A stretch of DNA of 12,936 nucleotides from a bacterium. GTDB lineage: Bacteria; Zixibacteria; MSB-5A5; GN15; FEB-12. The stretch spans positions 1 through 12,936 of the forward strand of contig JAUWMW010000039.1 of the NCBI GenBank assembly GCA_030612965.1. Reading direction: 5' to 3'. Both the position numbers and the translations under genes were made by a program. Each line of letters begins with the position of its first letter. Within the stretch, counting starts at the first letter, position 1. Under the pieces are notes generated by a model, which was given only the letters and a program-made list of their open reading frames with translations, was not told the DNA's origin and did no database searches. Below, piece by piece: positions 5,824 through 12,483 of this stretch.

Positions 5824-8325
5824 ATGAAAGCAATAATAATGGCCGGTGGGTTCGGTACCCGGCTGAGACCACTCACTATAAACATTCCGAAACCGATGGT
5901 GCCCATCGGCAACCTTCCGATGATGGAGCATGTTGTTTCGCTTCTGGCGAAGCACGGAATCAATCAGATCACATCGCTGGTGTATTTTCAGGCGGAACAT
6001 ATCCGCAACCATTTCGGCGACGGCAGTGCCTTCGGCGTGACTATGGATTACATCCAGCCGGATGATGACTATGGCACCGCCGGCGCCGTGCGGTGTGCCT
6101 TTGAGACGGCCGATGAACCGGTGTTGATTATTTCCGGCGATCTCATCACCGATTTCGACCTCGGTGAGGCGGTCGCATGGCACCGGGAGAGGCAATCACA
6201 GGCGACGCTGCTATTAACACGCCGGGAGAACCCATTGGCGTATGGCATCGTGATAACCGACTCCGACGGTCGCATTGTCCGCTTTCTGGAGAAACCCTCC
6301 TGGGGTGAAGCCTTCTCCGATACCATCAATACCGGCATTTACATACTCGAGCCGGACGCTGTCAGGCTCATTCCTCCCCGTACCAATTTCGATTTCGCGC
6401 AGAACCTGTTCCCGCTTATGCTGTCGAGGGAGATGGGGCTGTTTGGCAAGATCATGGAGGGTTACTGGAAGGACGTCGGTAACGTTGCTGAGTACCGACG
6501 GGTACATAGTGATTTATTCGCTGGGAATCTGCATCTCGATCTTAAGACGGGGGTCGAAGAGAGTGACGACTTAGCTTTGTACCGAGGCGAGAATGTTCAG
6601 ATAGGCGACAGCGTACGGCTACACGGCAAAGTGATCCTCGGCAACGATGTCTCGATCGGTCCGGGGACGAAGCTGCGCAACTGCGTTATCGGACACCGTA
6701 GTTGGGTGGGCACGGGGTGCTCATTGACAAACTCAGTATTATGGGACGACACCGTCGTCGGCAGTGAAACGAGCATGAGTCACGCCGTGGTCGGTTTTCA
6801 TTCCCGGATCGGGCAGAATGTGCAGCTTCTCGATGAAGTCATCGTGTCCGATGATTGCTCTGTCGGTAACGGCGCCACGGTGCGCGCCAACTGCAAAATC
6901 TGGCCGGGTAAGACTGTTGATGCCGGCGCTATTGTCTCAACATCGATGGTCTGGGGAGAAAAGTGGAACCGTGAACTGTTCACCGACTCCAAGATAACCG
7001 GGCTGGCGCTGGTTGAAATCACGCCGGAAATGTTGGTGCGTATCGGCGCCGCCTTCGGAGCTTTCGTGGGACCGGGCAGTGCTGTCGTGACCAGCCGTGA
7101 TGCTTCCGACACCTCGCGACTTCTCAAACGCGGTCTCATCTCGGGTCTGTTGGCGGCGGGTGTCAACGTGTCCGACTTCGAGATGCTCCCGATTCCGGTG
7201 GTTCGCCACGGCCTGGGTAAGGGTGACTTTGCCGCCGGCATCTATGTCCGCCACAACCCGCAGGACTATCGCCTGATCGACTGCATATTCTTCGATGGTT
7301 CAGGACTGGATCTGCCGACCTCCAAAACAAAGAAGGTTGAACGCATCTATTTCGGGGAGGAGTTTGAGCGTGCCTCGCTGGATACGATCGGACATCTGGA
7401 AATGCCACAGATGGTTCAGGAGGATTATCGAACCGATTTCATGAACGATATCGACAGCGAGGTAATAAAAAAAGCCGGTTTCAAGGTGGTGATAGACCAC
7501 TCTAACGGTTCTTCCAGCCAGATTTTCCCAACTCTGTTTTTCAACCTTGGCATATCAGCCATCGAGTTGAACGCCAACCTGAATCCACGTAAGTTCTCCA
7601 GTTCGCCCGAAGAACACAGTCAGGCAATTGTGCAATTGTCTTCAATCGTTACCTCGCTCAACTGTGATGTCGGTTTTCTTTTGAACTCCGCCGCCGAGAA
7701 GCTCACCGCCGTCGATGAAATGGGGCAGCCGGTCGACAGCCATCTTCTCCTCTTGATCGTAACCGACCTCTTCTTGTCCACTCACGAGACAAAGAAAATA
7801 GCGGTGCCGGTCGCGGCTTCGATGGGAGTTGAGAAGATTGCTGCCGAGCACGGTGTCGAGGTGATTCGGGTGGCCAACGATCATCTGGCTATGATGGAGG
7901 TCTACGGTCGAGGCGATGTCGATTTTGTCGGGGGCACCCGCGGCGGTTTTATTTTCCCCGGCTTTCAGATGGGCGCCGATGCTATGCTGGCCGCTGTGAA
8001 ACTGCTGGAGATGATGGCCGCCACCAAGACACGCCTGGGCTCGCTACGCAAGAAGTATGAATATCTCATCCGGCGATTTGTCTCGGTGCCGTGTCCCTGG
8101 TCAATGAAAGGAACCGTCATGCGCAAGCTGATCGTCGGCACCGACGATAAGGAGCGCCAGTTGATCGACGGCGTTCGGATTTTTGAGGACGATGGCTGGG
8201 TGCTGGTGGCGCCCGACCGCGTGACGGCCGCGTTCAATATCCTGGCTGAGTCGCCGTCGGCGGAAAGTACCCAGGCCCTTATCGAGCGTTACAGTTCTTT
8301 CGTCGAAGAGTCGCAGGAAGGGTAG
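5824..8325 (+). CDS. Sugar-1-phosphate nucleotidyltransferase fused to degenerate phosphomannomutase domain
   Basis: The 833-residue protein has three parts. Residues 1-235 form an NDP-sugar pyrophosphorylase domain with MAGGFGTRLRPLT (6-18), KPMVPIGN (23-30), SGDL (104-107), EKP (156-158) and GYWKDVGN (213-220), all intact. It makes a nucleotide sugar from NTP and a sugar 1-phosphate, plausibly GDP-mannose. Residues about 255-375 are a left-handed beta-helix of hexapeptide repeats. Residues about 380-830 follow the four-domain phosphomannomutase layout, but the catalytic motifs are altered: TASHNP is YVRHNP (474-479, Arg at the phosphoserine position), the DGDxDR metal loop is replaced by LLNSAAEKL (619-627), and the sugar loop GExSGH is GGTRGG (703-708). 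The mutase half is thus probably inactive. Similar fusions are annotated as ManC/ManB in cyanobacteria and others. The ATG follows CGGAG by 7 nt, and the gene ends in tandem TAG-TAA. It is last in the tmk operon. Confidence 0.85.
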   Translation: MKAIIMAGGFGTRLRPLTINIPKPMVPIGNLPMMEHVVSLLAKHGINQITSLVYFQAEHIRNHFGDGSAFGVTMDYIQPDDDYGTAGAVRCAFETADEPVLIISGDLITDFDLGEAVAWHRERQSQATLLLTRRENPLAYGIVITDSDGRIVRFLEKPSWGEAFSDTINTGIYILEPDAVRLIPPRTNFDFAQNLFPLMLSREMGLFGKIMEGYWKDVGNVAEYRRVHSDLFAGNLHLDLKTGVEESDDLALYRGENVQIGDSVRLHGKVILGNDVSIGPGTKLRNCVIGHRSWVGTGCSLTNSVLWDDTVVGSETSMSHAVVGFHSRIGQNVQLLDEVIVSDDCSVGNGATVRANCKIWPGKTVDAGAIVSTSMVWGEKWNRELFTDSKITGLALVEITPEMLVRIGAAFGAFVGPGSAVVTSRDASDTSRLLKRGLISGLLAAGVNVSDFEMLPIPVVRHGLGKGDFAAGIYVRHNPQDYRLIDCIFFDGSGLDLPTSKTKKVERIYFGEEFERASLDTIGHLEMPQMVQEDYRTDFMNDIDSEVIKKAGFKVVIDHSNGSSSQIFPTLFFNLGISAIELNANLNPRKFSSSPEEHSQAIVQLSSIVTSLNCDVGFLLNSAAEKLTAVDEMGQPVDSHLLLLIVTDLFLSTHETKKIAVPVAASMGVEKIAAEHGVEVIRVANDHLAMMEVYGRGDVDFVGGTRGGFIFPGFQMGADAMLAAVKLLEMMAATKTRLGSLRKKYEYLIRRFVSVPCPWSMKGTVMRKLIVGTDDKERQLIDGVRIFEDDGWVLVAPDRVTAAFNILAESPSAESTQALIERYSSFVEESQEG

Positions 8326-8367
8326 TAACGCCGTAGAGCAGCATTCCTGCGATGCCGCCCAAAAACC

Positions 8368-8478
8368 GTCATCGCGAGGGAGTCTGCCAGAGGCGGACGA
8401 CCGCGGCGATCTCGCTCCGCGCCCAATGAGATTGCCGCGCTCCCTACGGCACGAGTGCCTTCGGTCACTCGCAATGAC
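8368..8478. repeat. 111-bp MITE/REP-like repeat, copy 2 (inverted relative to copy 1)
   Basis: The ends are GTCATCGCGAG (8368-8378) and CTCGCAATGAC (8468-8478), an 11-bp terminal inverted repeat with one mismatch. Its reverse complement aligns over its length with 1199-1319 apart from a variable centre. It fills most of the 243-bp gap between the nucleotidyltransferase and CYTH genes. Confidence 0.85.
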
Positions 8479-8536
8479 AGACCTGGAAGGCCGCAAACTC
8501 ATAAAAAATTTGGTGCTTTTGTCCGGACGGTTTCAT

Positions 8537-8542
8537 TATACT
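8537..8542 (+). promoter_or_regulatory. Possible -10 element for the CYTH gene
   Basis: TATACT (8537-8542) is one mismatch from TATAAT and lies 26 bp before the chosen ATG in an AT-rich patch just after the repeat. No good -35 is seen at normal spacing. If used, the transcript leader would be only about 20 nt. Confidence 0.3.
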
Positions 8543-8568
8543 ATAGCACTATGGTCAGGCAGCACGTA

Positions 8569-9189
8569 ATGAGTCGCGAGATAGAGATCAAGCTCAACCT
8601 TGGATCGTTCACTAACTATCTCAAACTGATGGGGTTTCTGGGGCAGACCGAAAAGGAAGAGCGGCATCTCAACGCTTTTTTCGATACCGAGGATCGCAAG
8701 TTATCGGCTGCCGGCTGGGCACTGAGGGTGCGGGCCGAGAACCATCGCGGCCTGGTGACCATCAAGAGCATTGCCAAAGAGACCGGCAGCGCTTTCATCC
8801 GTCAGGAGATCGAAGCTGAGATCAGTCGCTCGGAAGCCCTTGATGTCCTCGCGTTGCAAGTCGATGTTATGGATCTGCCGGTCCTCCCGGTGGAGTACCT
8901 GACCGAAAAGTTAGGGCAGTTGGAAGTGATGATCCTGGTCAAGTTCGAGAATCTGCGCCAGAAAAAGTTCTTCAAGATAGCGGATTACACATACCTCCTA
9001 GAGATCGACAAGACCGAGTTCGGCGACGGTTCGGTCGACTACGAACTGGAGGTCGAACTACCCGACACCAGCCGCCTGGAGACAGTTGAGGATAGTTTGC
9101 GCCGCATGTTCAGTTCTCTGTCGATTCCTTTTGAGACCCAATCCGAAAGCAAATTCGCGCGCGCCCTGAAACGCGCGAAAGTGTTTTAG
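8569..9189 (+). CDS. CYTH-domain protein (triphosphate-tunnel enzyme; class IV adenylate cyclase/ThTPase-like)
   Basis: CYTH proteins act on triphosphate compounds (adenylate cyclase type IV, thiamine triphosphatase, inorganic triphosphatase) inside a beta-tunnel lined with Glu, Lys and Arg. The 206-residue product starts with the defining ExExK motif (EIEIK, residues 4-8). It continues with FFDT (37-40), LRVR (52-55), TIK (64-66), LEID (144-147), ELEVEL (159-164) and a C-terminal SKFARAL (194-200). I chose ATG 8569 since EIEIK normally begins within a few residues of the N-terminus. The frame extends upstream through the repeat to 8455, with another ATG at 8551, but both give non-conserved tails. 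Two-domain CYTH-CHAD polyphosphatases are much longer; no CHAD domain is present. It converges on pepA. The exact substrate cannot be read from sequence. Confidence 0.85.
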   Translation: MSREIEIKLNLGSFTNYLKLMGFLGQTEKEERHLNAFFDTEDRKLSAAGWALRVRAENHRGLVTIKSIAKETGSAFIRQEIEAEISRSEALDVLALQVDVMDLPVLPVEYLTEKLGQLEVMILVKFENLRQKKFFKIADYTYLLEIDKTEFGDGSVDYELEVELPDTSRLETVEDSLRRMFSSLSIPFETQSESKFARALKRAKVF

Positions 9190-9352
9190 CTTCTTGCACC
9201 ACGGGACAAGGGGACCGGGTCTGCGGACCTGACAAATGTTAGTGCGCGGCAGATGTCCACATCTGCCGTCAAGGAATACACCGGTCTGCGCGCAGTAGCT
9301 TTTTTCTTGCGTTGAGCTTTGCCAGGTGGCGTGGACCTGTCCGGCTTGCCGG
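9190..9352. other. Convergent intergenic region with palindromes (CYTH / pepA)
   Basis: No gene is supported. It holds a GGTC-TGCG-GACC dyad (9218-9229), a perfect 10-bp-arm palindrome (9247-9268), a short CTGCGCGCAG stem followed by six T (9300-9305), which could be a weak terminator for the CYTH gene, and CCGGC-TT-GCCGG (9341-9352) just beyond the pepA stop codon. Confidence 0.55.
9247..9268. repeat. GATGTCCACATC-core palindrome, copy A
   Basis: Arms CGGCAGATGT (9247-9256) and ACATCTGCCG (9259-9268) are perfect reverse complements around CC. Related palindromes with the same core lie at 10962-10979 and 11171-11196. Confidence 0.75.
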
Positions 9353-10849
9353 TTACAGCTTCTTCCAGTTCGACAACAACTCAACCAACAGCCGCAGGCC
9401 GATGCCGGTGGTGCCCTTTGGAATGTAAGGGCGCCCCTTAGGTTCCACGTCGACATAAGCGATATCGATGTGTGCCCACGGCCAGTCACCGACGAAATTC
9501 TCAAGGAACGCGGCCGCTGTCGACGTACCGGCCGTTTTGCCGGCTGAGTTGACGATATCAGCGATGTCCGACTTCAACGAGTTGCGGAAATCATCCCATA
9601 TCGGCAGTTCCCAGACTCGTTCAGCCGTCGCCTCGGAGGCAACCTTGATCCTCTCCAGCAGGCCGGCATGGTTGCCGAGGATAGGTGCTCCCGAGTATCC
9701 GAGGATGTACAGCGCGGCGCCGGTGAGGGTGGCAATGTCAATGACCGCCTGAGGGTCGAACTTGTCGGCGTAGTCGAGAGCGTCGGCCAGAATAAGTCGT
9801 CCCTCGGCGTCGGTGTTGATGATCTCGACCGTGAGCCCGTTGCGCGTGGTGATAATATCCGACGGCCGGGTGGCGTTACCGGAGACCATGTTTTCAGTCA
9901 GCGGCATCAGCCCAACAAGATTGTGAGGCAGTTTCAGTTGCGCCGCCGCCTGCATTGCCGACAGGACAACCGCTGCGCCGGTCATGTCGCCCTTCATCTC
10001 TACCATCAAGGCGGCTGTCTTCAGGGACAGTCCACCGGAGTCAAACGTCACCCCCTTGCCGACCAAGACCACCGGCTTCTGTCCGGCGGGTCCGCCTTTG
10101 TAATCCAAAATAACGAAGCGCGGCGGCTGAGCAGAACCTTGTGCCACGGCCAGCAGTGCTCCCATTCTCTCAGACTTGATGGCCTTCTGATCAAGCACGC
10201 GACAGGTCATGGTGTCATGTTTCTCAGCCAGCTTGACCGCTTCGCGGGCGAACTTGACCGGCGATAGGTCATTAGCCGGTATCGCCGAAAGACGTCTCAC
10301 GTTGATCTGACCTTCCGCCACGATCCGACCGCGTTCGACAGCCTTCTCCAGTCGATTCGATAACCGCTTGTTGTCGATGGCAAATGTCAACTCGGACAGG
10401 TTGTGCTGAACGAGATCGCTCTCCTGAGTTTTGTATTCGAGCAGACGGTACGAACCCAGGAGATATCCCTCGATCACGGCCTGGAAGACCTGTTTGTCCT
10501 CAACTGTTCCCAAATGAAAGGTCGCCGTACGGCAGCAGGTCAAAGACTTTTGCCGTGACAACATCCCGGCGGCCCGACGATAGCTGTCCGCCGTCACCGA
10601 TTTCCTGTCACCCAATCCGACCAGGATAATACGCTCGGCTCGATATCCGTCCGGGTTGGTGATCACCGCTGTCTCGCTCGCCGATCCAGTGAACTCCCCG
10701 GATTCCATGAGAGCGGTGATCGTGCCACCGCAGGTGCGGTCAAGCTCTTTCAGGCTCTTTTCGATCAGTCGGTGGTAGCTGGTCACAAACATCACGAGAG
10801 CCACCGTCGAACAGTCTGCGGGTCGGTCGGTCAGGTATAGTATCTTCAT
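9353..10849 (-). CDS. pepA: Leucyl aminopeptidase, M17 family
   Basis: This is a cytosolic di-metal exopeptidase that removes N-terminal residues from peptides and normally assembles as a hexamer. The 498-residue product matches family length. The C-terminal catalytic domain shows KGVTFDSGGLSLK (265-277; Lys265, Asp270 and Lys277), GDMTGA (287-292; Asp288) and the signature NTDAEGRL (345-352; Asp347, Glu349 and Arg351), so all metal and catalytic positions are present. The N-terminal 170 residues are the usual divergent macro-like domain. ATG 10849 follows a strong AAAAGGAG (complement of 10857-10864) at 8-nt spacing. Nothing unusual except the long repeat-bearing spacer before it. A role as a DNA-binding regulator, as in E. 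coli PepA, cannot be judged. Confidence 0.95.
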   Translation of the reverse strand: MKILYLTDRPADCSTVALVMFVTSYHRLIEKSLKELDRTCGGTITALMESGEFTGSASETAVITNPDGYRAERIILVGLGDRKSVTADSYRRAAGMLSRQKSLTCCRTATFHLGTVEDKQVFQAVIEGYLLGSYRLLEYKTQESDLVQHNLSELTFAIDNKRLSNRLEKAVERGRIVAEGQINVRRLSAIPANDLSPVKFAREAVKLAEKHDTMTCRVLDQKAIKSERMGALLAVAQGSAQPPRFVILDYKGGPAGQKPVVLVGKGVTFDSGGLSLKTAALMVEMKGDMTGAAVVLSAMQAAAQLKLPHNLVGLMPLTENMVSGNATRPSDIITTRNGLTVEIINTDAEGRLILADALDYADKFDPQAVIDIATLTGAALYILGYSGAPILGNHAGLLERIKVASEATAERVWELPIWDDFRNSLKSDIADIVNSAGKTAGTSTAAAFLENFVGDWPWAHIDIAYVDVEPKGRPYIPKGTTGIGLRLLVELLSNWKKL

Positions 10850-10961
10850 TGCCGTACTCCTTTTCTTTGATTCAAGGTAGCTGAACAGACCTTAGGCGGC
10901 AACTGAAATCGGTGGGCGCATACCTCGCTACCCCTTCGCGGCGCCGAGTGCCTTCTGGGCG

Positions 10962-10979
10962 GCAGATGTCCACGTCTGC
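10962..10979. repeat. GATGTCCACATC-core palindrome, copy B
   Basis: Arms GCAGATGT and ACGTCTGC flank CC; one mismatch, which would be a U-G wobble in plus-strand RNA. It shares GGCAGATGTCCAC with copy A. Confidence 0.7.
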
Positions 10980-10998
10980 AGCTTGACATAGGTTTGTT

Positions 10999-11043
10999 TC
11001 GCAGGGTCCTGACACAGCCGTAGGCGGGGTTGTGACCCTGCGA
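10999..11043. repeat. 10-bp inverted repeat, 25-nt spacer
   Basis: TCGCAGGGTC (10999-11008) and its exact reverse complement GACCCTGCGA (11034-11043). No T-tract follows, so it is not a classic terminator; it is probably part of the local repeat mosaic. Confidence 0.6.
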
Positions 11044-11170
11044 TCACCTCCAAACGGTTGCGGAGAGTACACTTAAGAAACTGGCGGTTCTCACGACCTC
11101 CTTCGGATGTCGAAGGAACCACCGGAACAGCAGCTTTTGGAACAGCCTCTCCACATCTGCTGAGCGATGA

Positions 11171-11196
11171 GGCGGCGCATGTGGACATACGCCGCC
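11171..11196. repeat. GATGTCCACATC-core palindrome, copy C
   Basis: Arms GGCGGCGCATGT (11171-11182) and ACATACGCCGCC (11185-11196) flank GG. The single mismatch becomes a G-U pair in minus-strand RNA, giving a fully paired 12-bp stem about 40 nt after the aroC stop codon. It may help end or protect the aroC transcript, though no T-tract follows. Confidence 0.65.
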
Positions 11197-11237
11197 CACG
11201 GAAAGTGAATGATATCTTGACGGAAGGTGCAGCCGCC

Positions 11238-12437
11238 TTAGTACTCGGCGGCGAGAAACGAATGATAGTTGCATTCGGTTTCGGCGAGATTATCGGCGCC
11301 GAATTTTTCGAGAAAGGCATCGGCCAGAACGAGGGCCGCCACCGCTTCACCGATCACGGCCAGGGGCGGCAAGACACAGCAGTCACTGCGTTCCATGATC
11401 GCCTCGCCCGGCGCCTTGGTGAGAACATCGACCGTCTTCAGAGGCCGGTTCAACGTCGAGATCGGTTTGGCGGCCACCCGGATGATGATATCTTCGCCGT
11501 TGGTGATGCCGCCTTCAAGGCCGCCGGCGTTGTTGGTTTCGCGATGGAACTTTTTCTTAACCGGGTCACCGTAGGGGTCATAAAATATCTGGTCATGCAC
11601 CTGTGAACCGCGAGCTCTTGCCACCTCAAAGCCCAGTCCGATCTCAACGCCTTTGACCGAGTGGATCGCCATCATGGCGCCGGCCAGACGTCCGTCGAGG
11701 CGGTGGTACCATTGCGAGAAACCACCCAATCCGACCGGCAAACCGCGCACAATAATCTCAGCCACACCACCGAGTGAATCCTTGTCCTTCATGGCCTGGC
11801 GGATAGCTTCGATCATATTCTGCCCGATCTCAGTATCCAGACACCGCACTTCCGAGTCCTCGGTGACCCGAGTTATCGTGTCGGGATCCGGGCGAGGGAA
11901 ATCCGCCGGCATAACGACCTCACCGATACGGACGACATGAGAAGCGAACTGAACATCGAACTTCTCCAACAACTGCCTGGCCACGGCGCCGACCGCCACG
12001 CGGGCGGCTGTCTCGCGAGCCGAAGCACGTTCCAGAACGTTGCGCAGGTCGTGATGATGCCACTTGATGCCGCCGACCAAATCGGCATGACCGGGCCGGG
12101 CGCGATGGGTATCGTAGGCGAGTTTCTGCTCTTTCGGCGAGAGGTCGTCCGCGATTGGGTCTATTGGGTCCATGATCTTGGTCCAATTTGCCCAGTCGCG
12201 ATTGCAAATGACGAGAGTTACCGGTCCGCCCATGGTAAGACCGGCCCGCACACCGGCCACCAGCTTGACCTGATCCTGCTCGATCTTCATGCGCCCGCCG
12301 CGGCCGTAACCTTTTTGCCGTCGCGCCAGTTGGTGATTGATCGCCTCGACATCGACCGACAGCCCGGCGGGCAGGCCGTCAATGATAGCCGTAAGCTGTG
12401 GTCCGTGTGATTCGCCGGATGTCAGGTAGGTCAGCAT
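11238..12437 (-). CDS. aroC: Chorismate synthase
   Basis: It catalyses the last shikimate-pathway step, EPSP to chorismate, using reduced FMN. The 399-residue product has all signatures: SGESHGPQLTAIIDGLPAG (7-25), RRQKGYGRGGRM (39-50), THRARPGHADL (110-120) and RASARETAARVAVGA (137-151), with the catalytic His residues H11 and H117. Length matches the longer bacterial class (about 390 residues). The ATG start (complement of 12435-12437) lies 46 bp after the stop codon of the upstream gene. No Shine-Dalgarno sequence is evident; the bases before it are pyrimidine-rich (TTCTCCCT). The start codon sits inside a 6-bp inverted repeat (GCATAG / CTATGC, 12434-12452), which could weaken initiation. 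Confidence 0.96.
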   Translation of the reverse strand: MLTYLTSGESHGPQLTAIIDGLPAGLSVDVEAINHQLARRQKGYGRGGRMKIEQDQVKLVAGVRAGLTMGGPVTLVICNRDWANWTKIMDPIDPIADDLSPKEQKLAYDTHRARPGHADLVGGIKWHHHDLRNVLERASARETAARVAVGAVARQLLEKFDVQFASHVVRIGEVVMPADFPRPDPDTITRVTEDSEVRCLDTEIGQNMIEAIRQAMKDKDSLGGVAEIIVRGLPVGLGGFSQWYHRLDGRLAGAMMAIHSVKGVEIGLGFEVARARGSQVHDQIFYDPYGDPVKKKFHRETNNAGGLEGGITNGEDIIIRVAAKPISTLNRPLKTVDVLTKAPGEAIMERSDCCVLPPLAVIGEAVAALVLADAFLEKFGADNLAETECNYHSFLAAEY

Positions 12438-12483
12438 AGGGAGAAGCTATGCAAATGATCGGACGAAGGCAACGCCTTTGTGT

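Larger units (their letters stand above)
10850..11237. other. 388-bp gene-free, repeat-rich spacer between aroC and pepA
   Basis: No supported gene. Besides the pepA ribosome binding site it is a mosaic of inverted repeats: palindrome copies B (10962-10979) and C (11171-11196), a 10-bp-arm inverted repeat (TCGCAGGGTC 10999-11008 / GACCCTGCGA 11034-11043), a TCCTTCG-GATGT-CGAAGGA stem (11099-11117), and an unpaired half of the palindrome, CCACATCTGC (11151-11160). The open frame on the minus strand across it is the shadow of the aroC 3' end joined to repeat sequence. Confidence 0.65.

Noticed and set aside
8455..8568. Upstream start for the CYTH protein adding 38 residues
   Set aside because: The extension is translated TIR repeat. 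CYTH proteins begin within a few residues of the ExExK motif.
9668..10267. 199-residue plus-strand open frame
   Set aside because: It is antisense to the catalytic domain of pepA, whose motifs are all intact; a codon-bias shadow.
10928..11350. 140-residue minus-strand open frame between aroC and pepA
   Set aside because: It begins as an out-of-frame shadow of the aroC 3' end and continues through the repeat mosaic, with no ribosome binding site or conserved motif.
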